DNA of 21,470 nt from UBA927 sp964367095. GTDB lineage: Bacteria; Patescibacteriota; Microgenomatia; UBA10105; UBA927. The DNA is taken from contig CAYIXE010000015.1 of NCBI GenBank assembly GCA_964367095.1, positions 1-21,470 of the forward strand, in the 5' to 3' direction. Positions 6,141 through 12,093 of the stretch are shown here, piece after piece. The notes below the pieces were generated by a model that was not told the DNA's origin, did no database searches, and saw only the letters and a list, made by a program, of their open reading frames with translations. Within the stretch, counting starts at the first letter, position 1. Every line of letters begins with the position of its first letter. Both the position numbers and the translations under genes were made by a program.

Positions 6141-6521
6141 CTATTTGGGGCCTCGATATACTGCTTTCCGAGATCGGACCGAAGTATTGATGCGTTTAGG
6201 AGTGGTCGACTTAATATAGTCAGCAACATCCTTTACACTCTTGTAATCTGGATCAAGCCGAAATACAGCAGGACCGTGATATTTACTTGCCTGTTGTGTC
6301 CGAGCTAATAAGCCATTATTATCTTGTAAAAAACGGAGAAACTCTGGACCACTCATTCCTGCTTTTTCCGAAAGATCTTCTAAATCAATAATAAGTCCTT
6401 CCTTTGGCACACTTATAACTGTGGGTAAAGATTCAAGAATAAGCTTCAACAACGTAACACCCTTTGATTCATGCTCTCCATTTGAGGCGACTTCTGCTTT
6501 TGCTTCTGGTTTTGCTGCCAT
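6141..6521 (-). CDS. Hypothetical small protein
   Basis: This 126-residue protein has an Ala/Lys/Glu-rich start (MAAKPEAKAEVASNGEHESK), then a helical middle (TLLKLILESLPTVISVPKEG and LEDLSEKAGMSGPEFLRFLQ) and a basic tail (KRINTSVRSRKAVYRGPK). The middle is compatible with a small helix-turn-helix fold, but I cannot assign a family. The start is supported by a Shine-Dalgarno (AAGGA, 5 bases before the ATG), unlike the leaderless genes nearby. Confidence 0.7.
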   Translation of the reverse strand: MAAKPEAKAEVASNGEHESKGVTLLKLILESLPTVISVPKEGLIIDLEDLSEKAGMSGPEFLRFLQDNNGLLARTQQASKYHGPAVFRLDPDYKSVKDVADYIKSTTPKRINTSVRSRKAVYRGPK

Positions 6522-6593
6522 ACTAATCCTTTTTTAGAAATTAACTACATCTTTCTATATAGTAGTCTACCATATCCAACCGCCCTCCTGCAA

Positions 6594-6620
6594 TTACTCA
6601 CTTCGTTTAAGAACTGCAAA
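6594..6620 (-). pseudogene. Relic of a lepA 3' end
   Basis: On the minus strand this stretch reads F-A-V-L-K-R-S-E-stop, matching the last codons of lepA just upstream (FAVLKRE-stop at 6660-6680). The codons differ mostly by synonymous changes (V, L, K and R all use different codons). It lies 40 bases beyond the lepA stop, across a hairpin repeat, and looks like the displaced original tail of lepA or the tail of a lost second copy. Confidence 0.5.
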
Positions 6621-6636
6621 ATCGCCTCATCGGTGA

Positions 6637-6653
6637 TCCGCCGGAGAGGCGGA
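6637..6653. repeat. GC-rich hairpin after lepA
   Basis: TCCGCC and GGCGGA flank a 5-base loop (GGAGA). It lies between the current lepA stop and the relic lepA tail. No U-run follows on the lepA strand, so I call it a dispersed palindromic insert rather than a terminator. Confidence 0.6.
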
Positions 6654-6659
6654 AATTCG

Positions 6660-8666
6660 TTATTCCCGCTTCAATACTGCAAAAAACGCACTTTGCGGAA
6701 TTTCTACCCTACCTATTAACTTCATCCGCGCCTTGCCTTTCGCCTGTTTTTTCAATAACTTATCTTTCCGCGTACGATCGCCGCCGTAAAGCTTTTTCGT
6801 CACGTCTTTTCGAAATGATTTCACATCGGCTCTAGCTATTACACTCCCTCCAACGCTCGCTTGAACCGGTATTTCAAATTGCTGACGCGGAATGACATCT
6901 GCCAACCGTTCTACGATCTCGCGACTGCGAAAAACAGCGGCTTCTTCAATAACCAAAAATGAAAATGCATCCACTTTTTCTTTGTTTACCAAAATATCAA
7001 CTTTGGACACGTTTACTTTTTGCCAATCGAAAAATTCATAATCCAGACTCGCGTATCCTTCTGTCACCGACTTTAACCGATCAAAAAAATCAACAATCAT
7101 CTCTGAGAGAGGGATGCAATAGGTCAAATTGGTCTGATTGGATTCATAGGTCATATCGATAAACTCTCCGCGCTTTTCTTGAGATAACTGCATAACGGCT
7201 CCTACAAACCGTTTGGGAGTAAAAATACTTACGGTCATAATCGGTTCTTCTACCTTCTCTACATATGTAGGTTCCGGCAACTCAGAGGCTGATTGGATAC
7301 TAACGGTCACAAATCCCTTCTCTTCTTTCACCAAATGATTTAATGTAAACCCTAATTTGTGATAATCAACGCCAGATTTAAGCGTCACGCGATACTCAAC
7401 AGATGGCGCGGTTGCTAACATCGTAAGATCAAACTCACGAAGGATGCGCTCCTGAACGACTTCTGCATGAAGTAGTCCTAAAAATCCGCAGTGAAAGCCG
7501 TTGCCGAGTGCTAAAGACGAAATAGGACGAAAGGTAAACGCACTATCGGACAACTGCAGTTTTTCCATCGCCTCCCTACTTTGTTGATATTCGTCGGCAG
7601 CCATCGGAAAAAGGCCTAAAAAAACCATGGATTTGGGTTCTTTGTAGCCGGCTAGAGGAACTAGCTCATCGCGAGATCCCACGCTACGGGACGAAGCGAT
7701 CCCATTATCATCATGGGATTGCCGCGTCGCTTCACTCCTCGCAATGACAGTAGTCACCGTGTCTCCAACTCGTGCGATTTTTACGTCTTTAAGTCCCGTG
7801 GCTATGTACCCCACTTCACCGCATGATAAACTCTTCATCACAACCATCTGAGGCGTAAAAACACCAAGTTCTATGGGTGTTATATCTGAATTGGTCGCCA
7901 TGAATCGCACACGAAGGTTCGGATCATACTGCATCGATCCATCAACTACTCGTACAAACACAACTACTCCTTTGTGCGTCTCGTAGTGGGAGGAAAATAT
8001 AAGCGCTCGTAAGGGTTTTAAAGGATCACCTTTGGGACTAGGAATCCGTTCAACCACCGCTTCCAGAACTTTATCGACGTTTTCTCCAGTTTTGGCGGAA
8101 ATAAGTATTGGGGAATTTGGGGTTATTGGGGAGATTGGGGGAAACCCCAATGCTTCAAGCTCCCGTCCCGTCTCCTCTATCTTAGCGTTGGGCATGTCTA
8201 TCTTATTTATCAGAGGAATGATGGTAAGATTATGCGCTCTGGCCTGATGAAGGTTGGCAAGTGTCTGCGCCTGCACGCCTTGCGTCGCGTCTACTACCAA
8301 TAACGCCCCTTCGCATGCGGCCAGAGACCTGCTGACCTCATAACCAAAGTCGACATGACCGGGAGTGTCTATCAGATTGAGAATATAGTTATCAGTAAAT
8401 AGTGAGGAGTGAATAGAAAGATTTTCTTCTTTATTACTGTTTTCTATTTTCTGTTTACTATTTACCCGTTTCCAATGCATCCTGACTGGTGCTAACTTAA
8501 TCGTAATGCCACGCTCGCGCTCAATGGGATTGCTGTCTAGTAACTGTGCATGCATATCACGCGGCGCTACTGTGCCCGTCATCTCAAGCATCCTGTCAGC
8601 AAGGGTAGATTTGCCATGATCAATGTGAGCCACTACACAAAAATTTCTTATATTGGATTGATTCAT
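6660..8666 (-). CDS. lepA: Elongation factor 4 (LepA) with three in-frame insertions
   Basis: LepA is a ribosome-associated GTPase of translation. All GTPase motifs are present: G1 AHIDHGKSTLADRML, G2 RERGITIK, G3 DTPGHVDF, G4 NKIDMP and G5 SAKTG. The EF4-specific C-terminus is also clear (YGGDRTRKDKLLKKQAKGKA). The protein has 668 residues, whereas the family is usually about 600. Three low-complexity insertions account for nearly all the excess: about 27 residues between MHWK and YILNLIDTPG, about 9 before ILISAKTG, and about 31 between GDTVT and PLAGYKEP. All are in frame and lie in loops. The start ATG overlaps the stop of the homing endonuclease (ATGA), so lepA probably depends on that transcript and on coupled translation. 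Confidence 0.96.
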   Translation of the reverse strand: MNQSNIRNFCVVAHIDHGKSTLADRMLEMTGTVAPRDMHAQLLDSNPIERERGITIKLAPVRMHWKRVNSKQKIENSNKEENLSIHSSLFTDNYILNLIDTPGHVDFGYEVSRSLAACEGALLVVDATQGVQAQTLANLHQARAHNLTIIPLINKIDMPNAKIEETGRELEALGFPPISPITPNSPILISAKTGENVDKVLEAVVERIPSPKGDPLKPLRALIFSSHYETHKGVVVFVRVVDGSMQYDPNLRVRFMATNSDITPIELGVFTPQMVVMKSLSCGEVGYIATGLKDVKIARVGDTVTTVIARSEATRQSHDDNGIASSRSVGSRDELVPLAGYKEPKSMVFLGLFPMAADEYQQSREAMEKLQLSDSAFTFRPISSLALGNGFHCGFLGLLHAEVVQERILREFDLTMLATAPSVEYRVTLKSGVDYHKLGFTLNHLVKEEKGFVTVSIQSASELPEPTYVEKVEEPIMTVSIFTPKRFVGAVMQLSQEKRGEFIDMTYESNQTNLTYCIPLSEMIVDFFDRLKSVTEGYASLDYEFFDWQKVNVSKVDILVNKEKVDAFSFLVIEEAAVFRSREIVERLADVIPRQQFEIPVQASVGGSVIARADVKSFRKDVTKKLYGGDRTRKDKLLKKQAKGKARMKLIGRVEIPQSAFFAVLKRE
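7658..7751. repeat. Widespread palindromic repeat translated inside lepA (IARSEATRQS type)
   Basis: Reading on the minus strand, the block begins near GTCATTGCGAGGAGTGAAGC and ends at a partly inverted counterpart. It contains an inner inverted repeat, AATCCCAT with ATGGGAT, around 7705-7725. The translation VIARSEATRQSHDDNGIASS is a well-known peptide signature of dispersed intergenic palindromes in many bacteria. Here it is in frame within an essential-type gene, in the loop before PLAGYKEP. Confidence 0.8.
8110..8141 (+). repeat. G-rich nonamer array in lepA, quadruplex-capable
   Basis: Four G-runs (GGGG at 8110, 8119 and 8128, GGGGG at 8137) recur every 9 bases with 5-base loops AATTT, TTATT and AGATT. 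On the lepA strand the array encodes a P-I-S/P-I-T/P-N-S tripeptide pattern just before the G5 motif. The G-rich strand is the template strand. Confidence 0.8.
8388..8470. repeat. AT-rich insertion with heptamer array in lepA
   Basis: This roughly 80-bp block encodes the linker between MHWK and NYILNLIDTPG. It includes four 7-base units (TTTTCTA, TTTTCTG, TTTACTA, TTTACCC at 8440-8467). The TTTACTA unit is the same as in the protease-like gene at 3764, but here it lies antisense to the host gene. Confidence 0.7.
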
Positions 8667-9490
8667 AGAATAGTACCCTTACTTTGTCGCTCTTTTACAT
8701 TATTCAAACATATTATCATATCAGTTTTTCTTTTTTCATGCCGTATATATATACTAACCATGTTTATAAAACGAAAAATTGACGATCCTTCATTTATTTC
8801 CAAACGCCATAAGTCCTTGTGAAAAATCCCTGCACGATATTGAGGTTGTCCCTGTACCGCGATTTGACGAAATTTTACCACCAACAAACTTTCACAAAAA
8901 ACATTTACCATCCATTCCAAAACATGTACATCGTACGAGTCTATTTTAAACCTCGCTTTTCCTTGGTTAATACCAAATGATCCTTCAGCATCGATATACC
9001 CTGCTATAAAGGCCCATATACTCGATTGTTGTTTATTTACAATTTCTGGAACTACTTCATGCTTTGGTAGCATAAAATCAAACGTAGCATTTAAAAAACA
9101 ATTCACGTTATACCCATGTATTCCTTTTGAAACCGTTACCCGACCATACGACGAAAATAAACTTTGCATAAGAGTTACTTGAGCCAATTGTGTTGTATGA
9201 CATCGAACAACGATAAGTTCAGAATCTACGCTTGTCTGATAAGCACTCAAATCACCCAGTCGAAAACCCAATAAATACGCCCTTTCGATCGAGTTTTCAG
9301 AAAAATCATGTTTCTCATAGTGCATTCTGGCGTCCGAAGGGGTTCTTTTTGTTATGCCAAGTTCACGTATTCTATTCCGAATTGTCATCGAGTGACACTT
9401 ATAAAGTTTCGCTATTTCAATAGAGGATTTTCGTTCATCCCAATACAGACGCTGAAGGACTTTCTTAGAAACATTCACTCTTTTACTCAT
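8663..9490 (-). CDS. Free-standing LAGLIDADG homing endonuclease with N-terminal HTH
   Basis: This 275-residue protein starts with a helix-turn-helix (SSIEIAKLYKCHSMTIRNRI, about 22-41). It then has two LAGLIDADG helices, AYLLGFRLGDL (about 71-81) and FIAGYIDAEGSFGI (about 159-172), the second with a canonical acidic residue before Gly. Such proteins make site-specific double-strand breaks and normally sit in introns or inteins. Here lepA shows no intron or intein, and the gene stands alone upstream of lepA with an ATGA overlap. It could be a mobile freestanding nuclease or one domesticated as a regulator through its HTH. A strong leaderless promoter lies 6 bases upstream of its ATG. Confidence 0.85.
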   Translation of the reverse strand: MSKRVNVSKKVLQRLYWDERKSSIEIAKLYKCHSMTIRNRIRELGITKRTPSDARMHYEKHDFSENSIERAYLLGFRLGDLSAYQTSVDSELIVVRCHTTQLAQVTLMQSLFSSYGRVTVSKGIHGYNVNCFLNATFDFMLPKHEVVPEIVNKQQSSIWAFIAGYIDAEGSFGINQGKARFKIDSYDVHVLEWMVNVFCESLLVVKFRQIAVQGQPQYRAGIFHKDLWRLEINEGSSIFRFINMVSIYIRHEKRKTDMIICLNNVKERQSKGTIL

Positions 9491-9496
9491 AAAGCT

Positions 9497-9525
9497 ATTG
9501 TAGAGAATAAAAAATTATTGTGCAA
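9497..9525 (-). promoter_or_regulatory. Promoter of the endonuclease-lepA unit, leaderless
   Basis: Reading leftward, TTGCAC (9520-9525), a 17-bp spacer and TACAAT (9497-9502) leave 6 bases to the ATG at 9488-9490. This appears to be the nearest promoter upstream of lepA. Confidence 0.72.
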
Positions 9526-9565
9526 TGATTGCAAAATTTCTGATATGCTTTTGTACATCTTTCGC

Positions 9566-9596
9566 GGACTTGTCCTGAGCGTGGTCGAAGGAATCC
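9566..9596. repeat. Dispersed repeat (LVLSVVEG type)
   Basis: The block contains CTTGTCCTGAGCGTGGTCGA, a sequence type found dispersed in many bacterial genomes and recognisable by its translation GLVLSVVEG. It is the main content of the gene-free stretch 9526-9660. I see nothing else there. Confidence 0.6.
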
Positions 9597-9661
9597 ATGA
9601 AGCATATTCTACCACGAATTACGGCTATATAATCATGATAGTTTCCATTCCATCAAATAAA

Positions 9662-9701
9662 TACTAAAGGATTCTAAGGGAACGTAAAGGAATATAATCT
9701 G
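9662..9701. repeat. Decamer array, locus 1
   Basis: Four 10-base units: TACTAAAGGA, TTCTAAGGGA, ACGTAAAGGA and a decayed ATATAATCTG. The same purine-rich decamer pattern recurs at 10239-10288 and 10783-10822, always between genes. Confidence 0.65.
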
Positions 9702-9718
9702 AAATAAAATCTTGATTT

Positions 9719-9738
9719 TTTGGAGCTATGGCTCCAAA
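9719..9738. repeat. Hairpin between decamer array and the 9846 gene
   Basis: TTTGGAGC and GCTCCAAA pair around the loop TATG. It is downstream of the minus-strand gene ending at 9846, so it might end transcription, but neither strand has a clear U-tract after the stem. The rest of 9739-9845 shows nothing I can interpret. Confidence 0.5.
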
Positions 9739-9845
9739 TTTTCAAAACTAGAATTACTCACGGAAGAAATTTTAGGAGTCTGATCTTCAAGCTCACCTTC
9801 AAACTGACATTCAAGCGAGTATGCGAACGCGTATGGCAGATACGT

Positions 9846-10172
9846 TTATTTTCGACGGCCGGATTTATGATACTCCGCAGTCAACATCTCTTGACCATCA
9901 ACCTCGGTCCTCATCTTTTGCCCGTTTTGCAATACGCCCATTCGTTCCGCAACTTGACCATTTATCCAAACACGTACTCCTTCACCTGCTCTATACTTAA
10001 GACATGAAGGGGCGTCTTCTAAACAAATAGCATGCTCTACTCCACCCGAACCTAACGCTAACTCAGTTGCTGCGTGAAGTGTGCCACTATTACAGTCTAA
10101 TATCATGTTCTCAATAGCCATGTAGTCTTGACTCGCAGTTGAATATCTCCTCCCATTCATAGTAGTTGTCAT
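9846..10172 (-). CDS. Hypothetical small protein
   Basis: From the ATG at 10170-10172 the protein has 108 residues, beginning MTTTMNGRRYSTASQDYM. The middle has LHAATELALGSGGVEHAICLED and a beta-rich segment YRAGEGVRVWINGQVAERMG, ending with the basic SGRRK. Two cysteines (HAICLEDAPSCLK) are close together. No family or membrane segment is recognised. I prefer this start to the one at 10190 because the -10 box at 10181-10186 would otherwise lie inside the gene. Confidence 0.6.
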   Translation of the reverse strand: MTTTMNGRRYSTASQDYMAIENMILDCNSGTLHAATELALGSGGVEHAICLEDAPSCLKYRAGEGVRVWINGQVAERMGVLQNGQKMRTEVDGQEMLTAEYHKSGRRK

Positions 10173-10180
10173 AGTATAGT

Positions 10181-10210
10181 AGTATATCAAAATATACCAT
10201 ATATTTACAA
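10181..10210 (-). promoter_or_regulatory. Near-leaderless promoter
   Basis: Reading leftward, TTGTAA (10205-10210), an 18-bp spacer and TATACT (10181-10186) leave 8 bases to the ATG at 10170-10172. Confidence 0.55.
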
Positions 10211-10238
10211 TATCTCTTTAAAAATTACTTCACCGAAA

Positions 10239-10288
10239 ATAGAGAGGAGTTTAGAGGGATTTAGAGGAGTATAAAGGGGTGTAAAATC
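10239..10288. repeat. Decamer array, locus 2
   Basis: Five 10-base units: ATAGAGAGGA, GTTTAGAGGG, ATTTAGAGGA, GTATAAAGGG, GTGTAAAATC. The first unit is identical to one at locus 3 (10793-10802). Confidence 0.7.
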
Positions 10289-10290
10289 TG

Positions 10291-10330
10291 GCAAAGCTAA
10301 ACCTTGTCTTGCGAAGCTAGATTTTGCCTG
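10291..10330. repeat. Degenerate relative of the variant REP
   Basis: On the minus strand the block reads TAGCTTCGCAAG, the left arm of the palindrome at 18035, then TTTAGCTTTGCC. The right arm no longer pairs well. One minus-strand frame gives SFARQGLALP, resembling SFARGCLA encoded across the 18035 copy. Apart from the arrays, 10211-10409 holds only a doubtful frame that I reject. Confidence 0.45.
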
Positions 10331-10409
10331 CAGAACTTCATAGCATTTTCCACTCGTGCAGAAACTGCCATACCTCTTAGGTAAACAATGCTTTACACAC
10401 ACCAACAAA

Positions 10410-10643
10410 TTAATCGCTTTCTACCTTTTTTCCTTTTCGAGTCACACGACGACCTTCAACTTTAATCGGAGAATGGGGTATGTCCAGAGCAACATCATCA
10501 TGCGATTCAAGCTTGGGCTCGTATTTCTTTAAAATTCCCAACAGACCCTCTCTATATTGTGAATCTTGCAATTTACCACTATCACGCCAATCTGCCAGTA
10601 GTTTTAAAAAATCTCGGGCTTTTTTACTTAAGTCAAATGTCAT
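10410..10643 (-). CDS. Hypothetical small basic protein
   Basis: From the ATG at 10641-10643 the protein has 77 residues (MTFDLSKKARDFLKLLADWR...). A helical N-terminal half is followed by PIKVEGRRVTRKGKKVESD, a basic tail. It could bind nucleic acid but nothing is diagnostic. A TTG start at 10664 would add seven residues. A promoter at 10689-10717 would give it a leader of roughly 40 bases, unlike the leaderless genes. Confidence 0.6.
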   Translation of the reverse strand: MTFDLSKKARDFLKLLADWRDSGKLQDSQYREGLLGILKKYEPKLESHDDVALDIPHSPIKVEGRRVTRKGKKVESD

Positions 10644-10688
10644 AACACCACTTTTCTTTATCAAAAAAACATCTATAATGTTAAATTA

Positions 10689-10717
10689 ATTATACATTCA
10701 ACGCGAACAAATAACAA
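10689..10717 (-). promoter_or_regulatory. Strong promoter for the 10643 gene
   Basis: Reading leftward, TTGTTA (10712-10717), a 17-bp spacer and a perfect TATAAT (10689-10694). Confidence 0.65.
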
Positions 10718-10733
10718 TTGCCTTTGAACTTTA

Positions 10734-10764
10734 TGACAGGGTTTTACCCTGTCAGTGCTGTCAG
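10734..10764. repeat. Palindromic repeat, TGACAGGGT family, copy 2
   Basis: The same arms TGACAGGGT and ACCCTGTCA as at 1509, with a different 3-base loop (TTT), and again followed by CTGTCAG (10758-10764). It lies between a gene end and a divergently placed promoter. Confidence 0.7.
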
Positions 10765-10782
10765 TACCCCTTTAGCCTACAA

Positions 10783-10822
10783 CTGTAAAGGAATAGAGAG
10801 GAATTTAAGGGAATTTAATAGG
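10783..10822. repeat. Decamer array, locus 3
   Basis: Units CTGTAAAGGA, ATAGAGAGGA, ATTTAAGGGA and ATTTAATAGG run right up to the stop codon of the next gene (10824-10826). Confidence 0.7.
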
Positions 10823-10823
10823 A

Positions 10824-11627
10824 TTACAATAATTTCGTAATCGCTACGACCTCGGCTGTGGAAAAAGCGGCCCTAGCGATACGCAAATGACCAGAGTCGT
10901 GCAGTAACGCGTAAAACTTGTCTCTCCCCTCAGAGGAAAACTCTCGGCGATTAACAAGGGTGCTCGACCATTCTATATTTCTATTGGCAGGCACGACGAG
11001 AAGCTGTGAGAATTCTTGAGAGATCGTGAGCAACGGTACGCCTTCTTTACGCCCTTCGCGAGCTCGAGCGACTTCAACGAGTCCATGCAATTGTGGATTT
11101 GGCAGATTATTCACGACTTCCACCAACGCCTTCACCCCTGCCGCAAAGCCCGTCTCTTTAAGCTGTTTGAATGATCGCTCGTTTAAAAGTCCCAACTTCG
11201 ACTCACCCACTCCCTCAATAACGACTCCGTCCTCTTTTTCGACTATAAGAAACGCCATGTCAGGATTACGATGATATCCCAATTGCTCGCTTAGTCCAAA
11301 CGCATCGGGATTATGCGCCAAAGCGAGAAGCTCTTTCTCAAGCGGACTTCGCTCTCCAAACTCAGGATCATCAGACACAAGCATTTCAAAGATTTTACCC
11401 CGAAGCTGTCTTTTGCCGCCCTCGCCCGATCCTTTGGATTCTGAGGCTATTTCATCGAGAAACGTCTCCCAATTGATACGGTCAAAAACCTTCTTTTGGC
11501 GCTCACGATCAGGAACGTAGGCTTTCTCTCCCTCAACTTTGATCAACGACTCCCACAATCTCGCACGCAGAGGATGAATAGGGGCTTCTTTATATTGAAA
11601 ACCCACATCTGTTTCTTGACTTACCAT
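10824..11627 (-). CDS. Hypothetical protein, possible PD-(D/E)XK-type nuclease
   Basis: This 267-residue soluble protein has no signal or membrane segment. Residues around 118-146 read NPDMAFLIVEKEDG then VIEGVGESKLG: an aspartate on one strand, followed about 20 residues later by E-S-K, which is the spacing of a PD-(D/E)XK nuclease core. The following helix LNERSFKQLKE and a preceding acidic helix would fit. This is pattern-based only. The rest (RGKIFEMLVSDDPEFGERSP; VEVARAREGRKEG) is unfamiliar. It is divergent from the 11697 gene. An extended -10 box lies 10 bases upstream of its ATG. Confidence 0.6.
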   Translation of the reverse strand: MVSQETDVGFQYKEAPIHPLRARLWESLIKVEGEKAYVPDRERQKKVFDRINWETFLDEIASESKGSGEGGKRQLRGKIFEMLVSDDPEFGERSPLEKELLALAHNPDAFGLSEQLGYHRNPDMAFLIVEKEDGVVIEGVGESKLGLLNERSFKQLKETGFAAGVKALVEVVNNLPNPQLHGLVEVARAREGRKEGVPLLTISQEFSQLLVVPANRNIEWSSTLVNRREFSSEGRDKFYALLHDSGHLRIARAAFSTAEVVAITKLL

Positions 11628-11637
11628 ATAGGCCTGT

Positions 11638-11643
11638 AGTATA
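11638..11643 (-). promoter_or_regulatory. Extended -10 element for the 11627 gene
   Basis: TGCTATACT on the minus strand is an extended -10 box ending 10 bases before the ATG. No good -35 is visible. On the other strand TATAAA (11684-11689) lies 7 bases before the 11697 ATG, so the gap probably holds divergent promoters. Confidence 0.45.
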
Positions 11644-11696
11644 GCACAAACCGCCCCTTTACTTCATCCTGGTAATTACGTATTATAAAGCCTTCT

Positions 11697-12032
11697 ATGA
11701 CAGCAGGATTACTTGAACAACTTTCAGGAGCACTTAATCGATTTGAGGCTGGAGAAGAAACCGAACACGATGTTCGGCTTTTTGAGAGGTATGGTAAAGT
11801 TGATAAATGGAATCGAAAGGTAAAATTGAATTACGATGTTTTAGTTGAAAAAACCCAACTCGCCGAAGCGACTCTAAGAACTCGTTTTGATCACGGCTTA
11901 GGCACAAGCGCATCAGCAGCAAATGAGACAGGATGGTTTTCTAAACTATCAACAAGAACTATATCAAGGAGAGCGGTGGGTCTCGTCTACACGGGTCAAA
12001 GTGTTCCGAGAAAATTAAGTGGATCCCGATAG
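11697..12032 (+). CDS. Hypothetical protein
   Basis: This 111-residue protein (MTAGLLEQLSGALNRFEAGE...) has a helical acidic N-terminal half, with TEHDVRLFERYGKVDKW, and a basic Ser/Arg-rich C-terminal quarter (STRTISRRAVGL, PRKLSGSR). No motif is recognised. A TATAAA box 7 bases upstream supports the start. It stands alone, followed 61 bases later by the transporter operon with its own promoter. Confidence 0.6.
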   Translation: MTAGLLEQLSGALNRFEAGEETEHDVRLFERYGKVDKWNRKVKLNYDVLVEKTQLAEATLRTRFDHGLGTSASAANETGWFSKLSTRTISRRAVGLVYTGQSVPRKLSGSR

Positions 12033-12057
12033 ACTTAAGTAGACATACTCTTTCCCC

Positions 12058-12087
12058 TTGCATTTCTAACAACCACGAGTCTACCAT
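12058..12087 (+). promoter_or_regulatory. Promoter of the transporter operon, leaderless
   Basis: TTGCAT (12058-12063), an 18-bp spacer and TACCAT (12082-12087) leave 6 bases to the ATG at 12094. With no leader there is no room for a Mg2+ riboswitch. Confidence 0.55.
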
Positions 12088-12093
12088 GGACTC

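Noticed and set aside
9308..9667. 119-codon plus-strand frame across the endonuclease promoter
   Set aside because: Half of it is antisense to the LAGLIDADG gene and the rest is the dispersed LVLSVVEG repeat. No promoter or family match.
10205..10408. 67-codon minus-strand frame beginning MLVCVKHCLPKRYG
   Set aside because: Its translation covers the decamer array and a degenerate palindrome, and it has no promoter or Shine-Dalgarno. Most likely repeat DNA read by chance.
12033..12093. Possible Mg2+ riboswitch before the transporter operon
   Set aside because: The predicted promoter ends 6 bases before the ATG, leaving no leader RNA.
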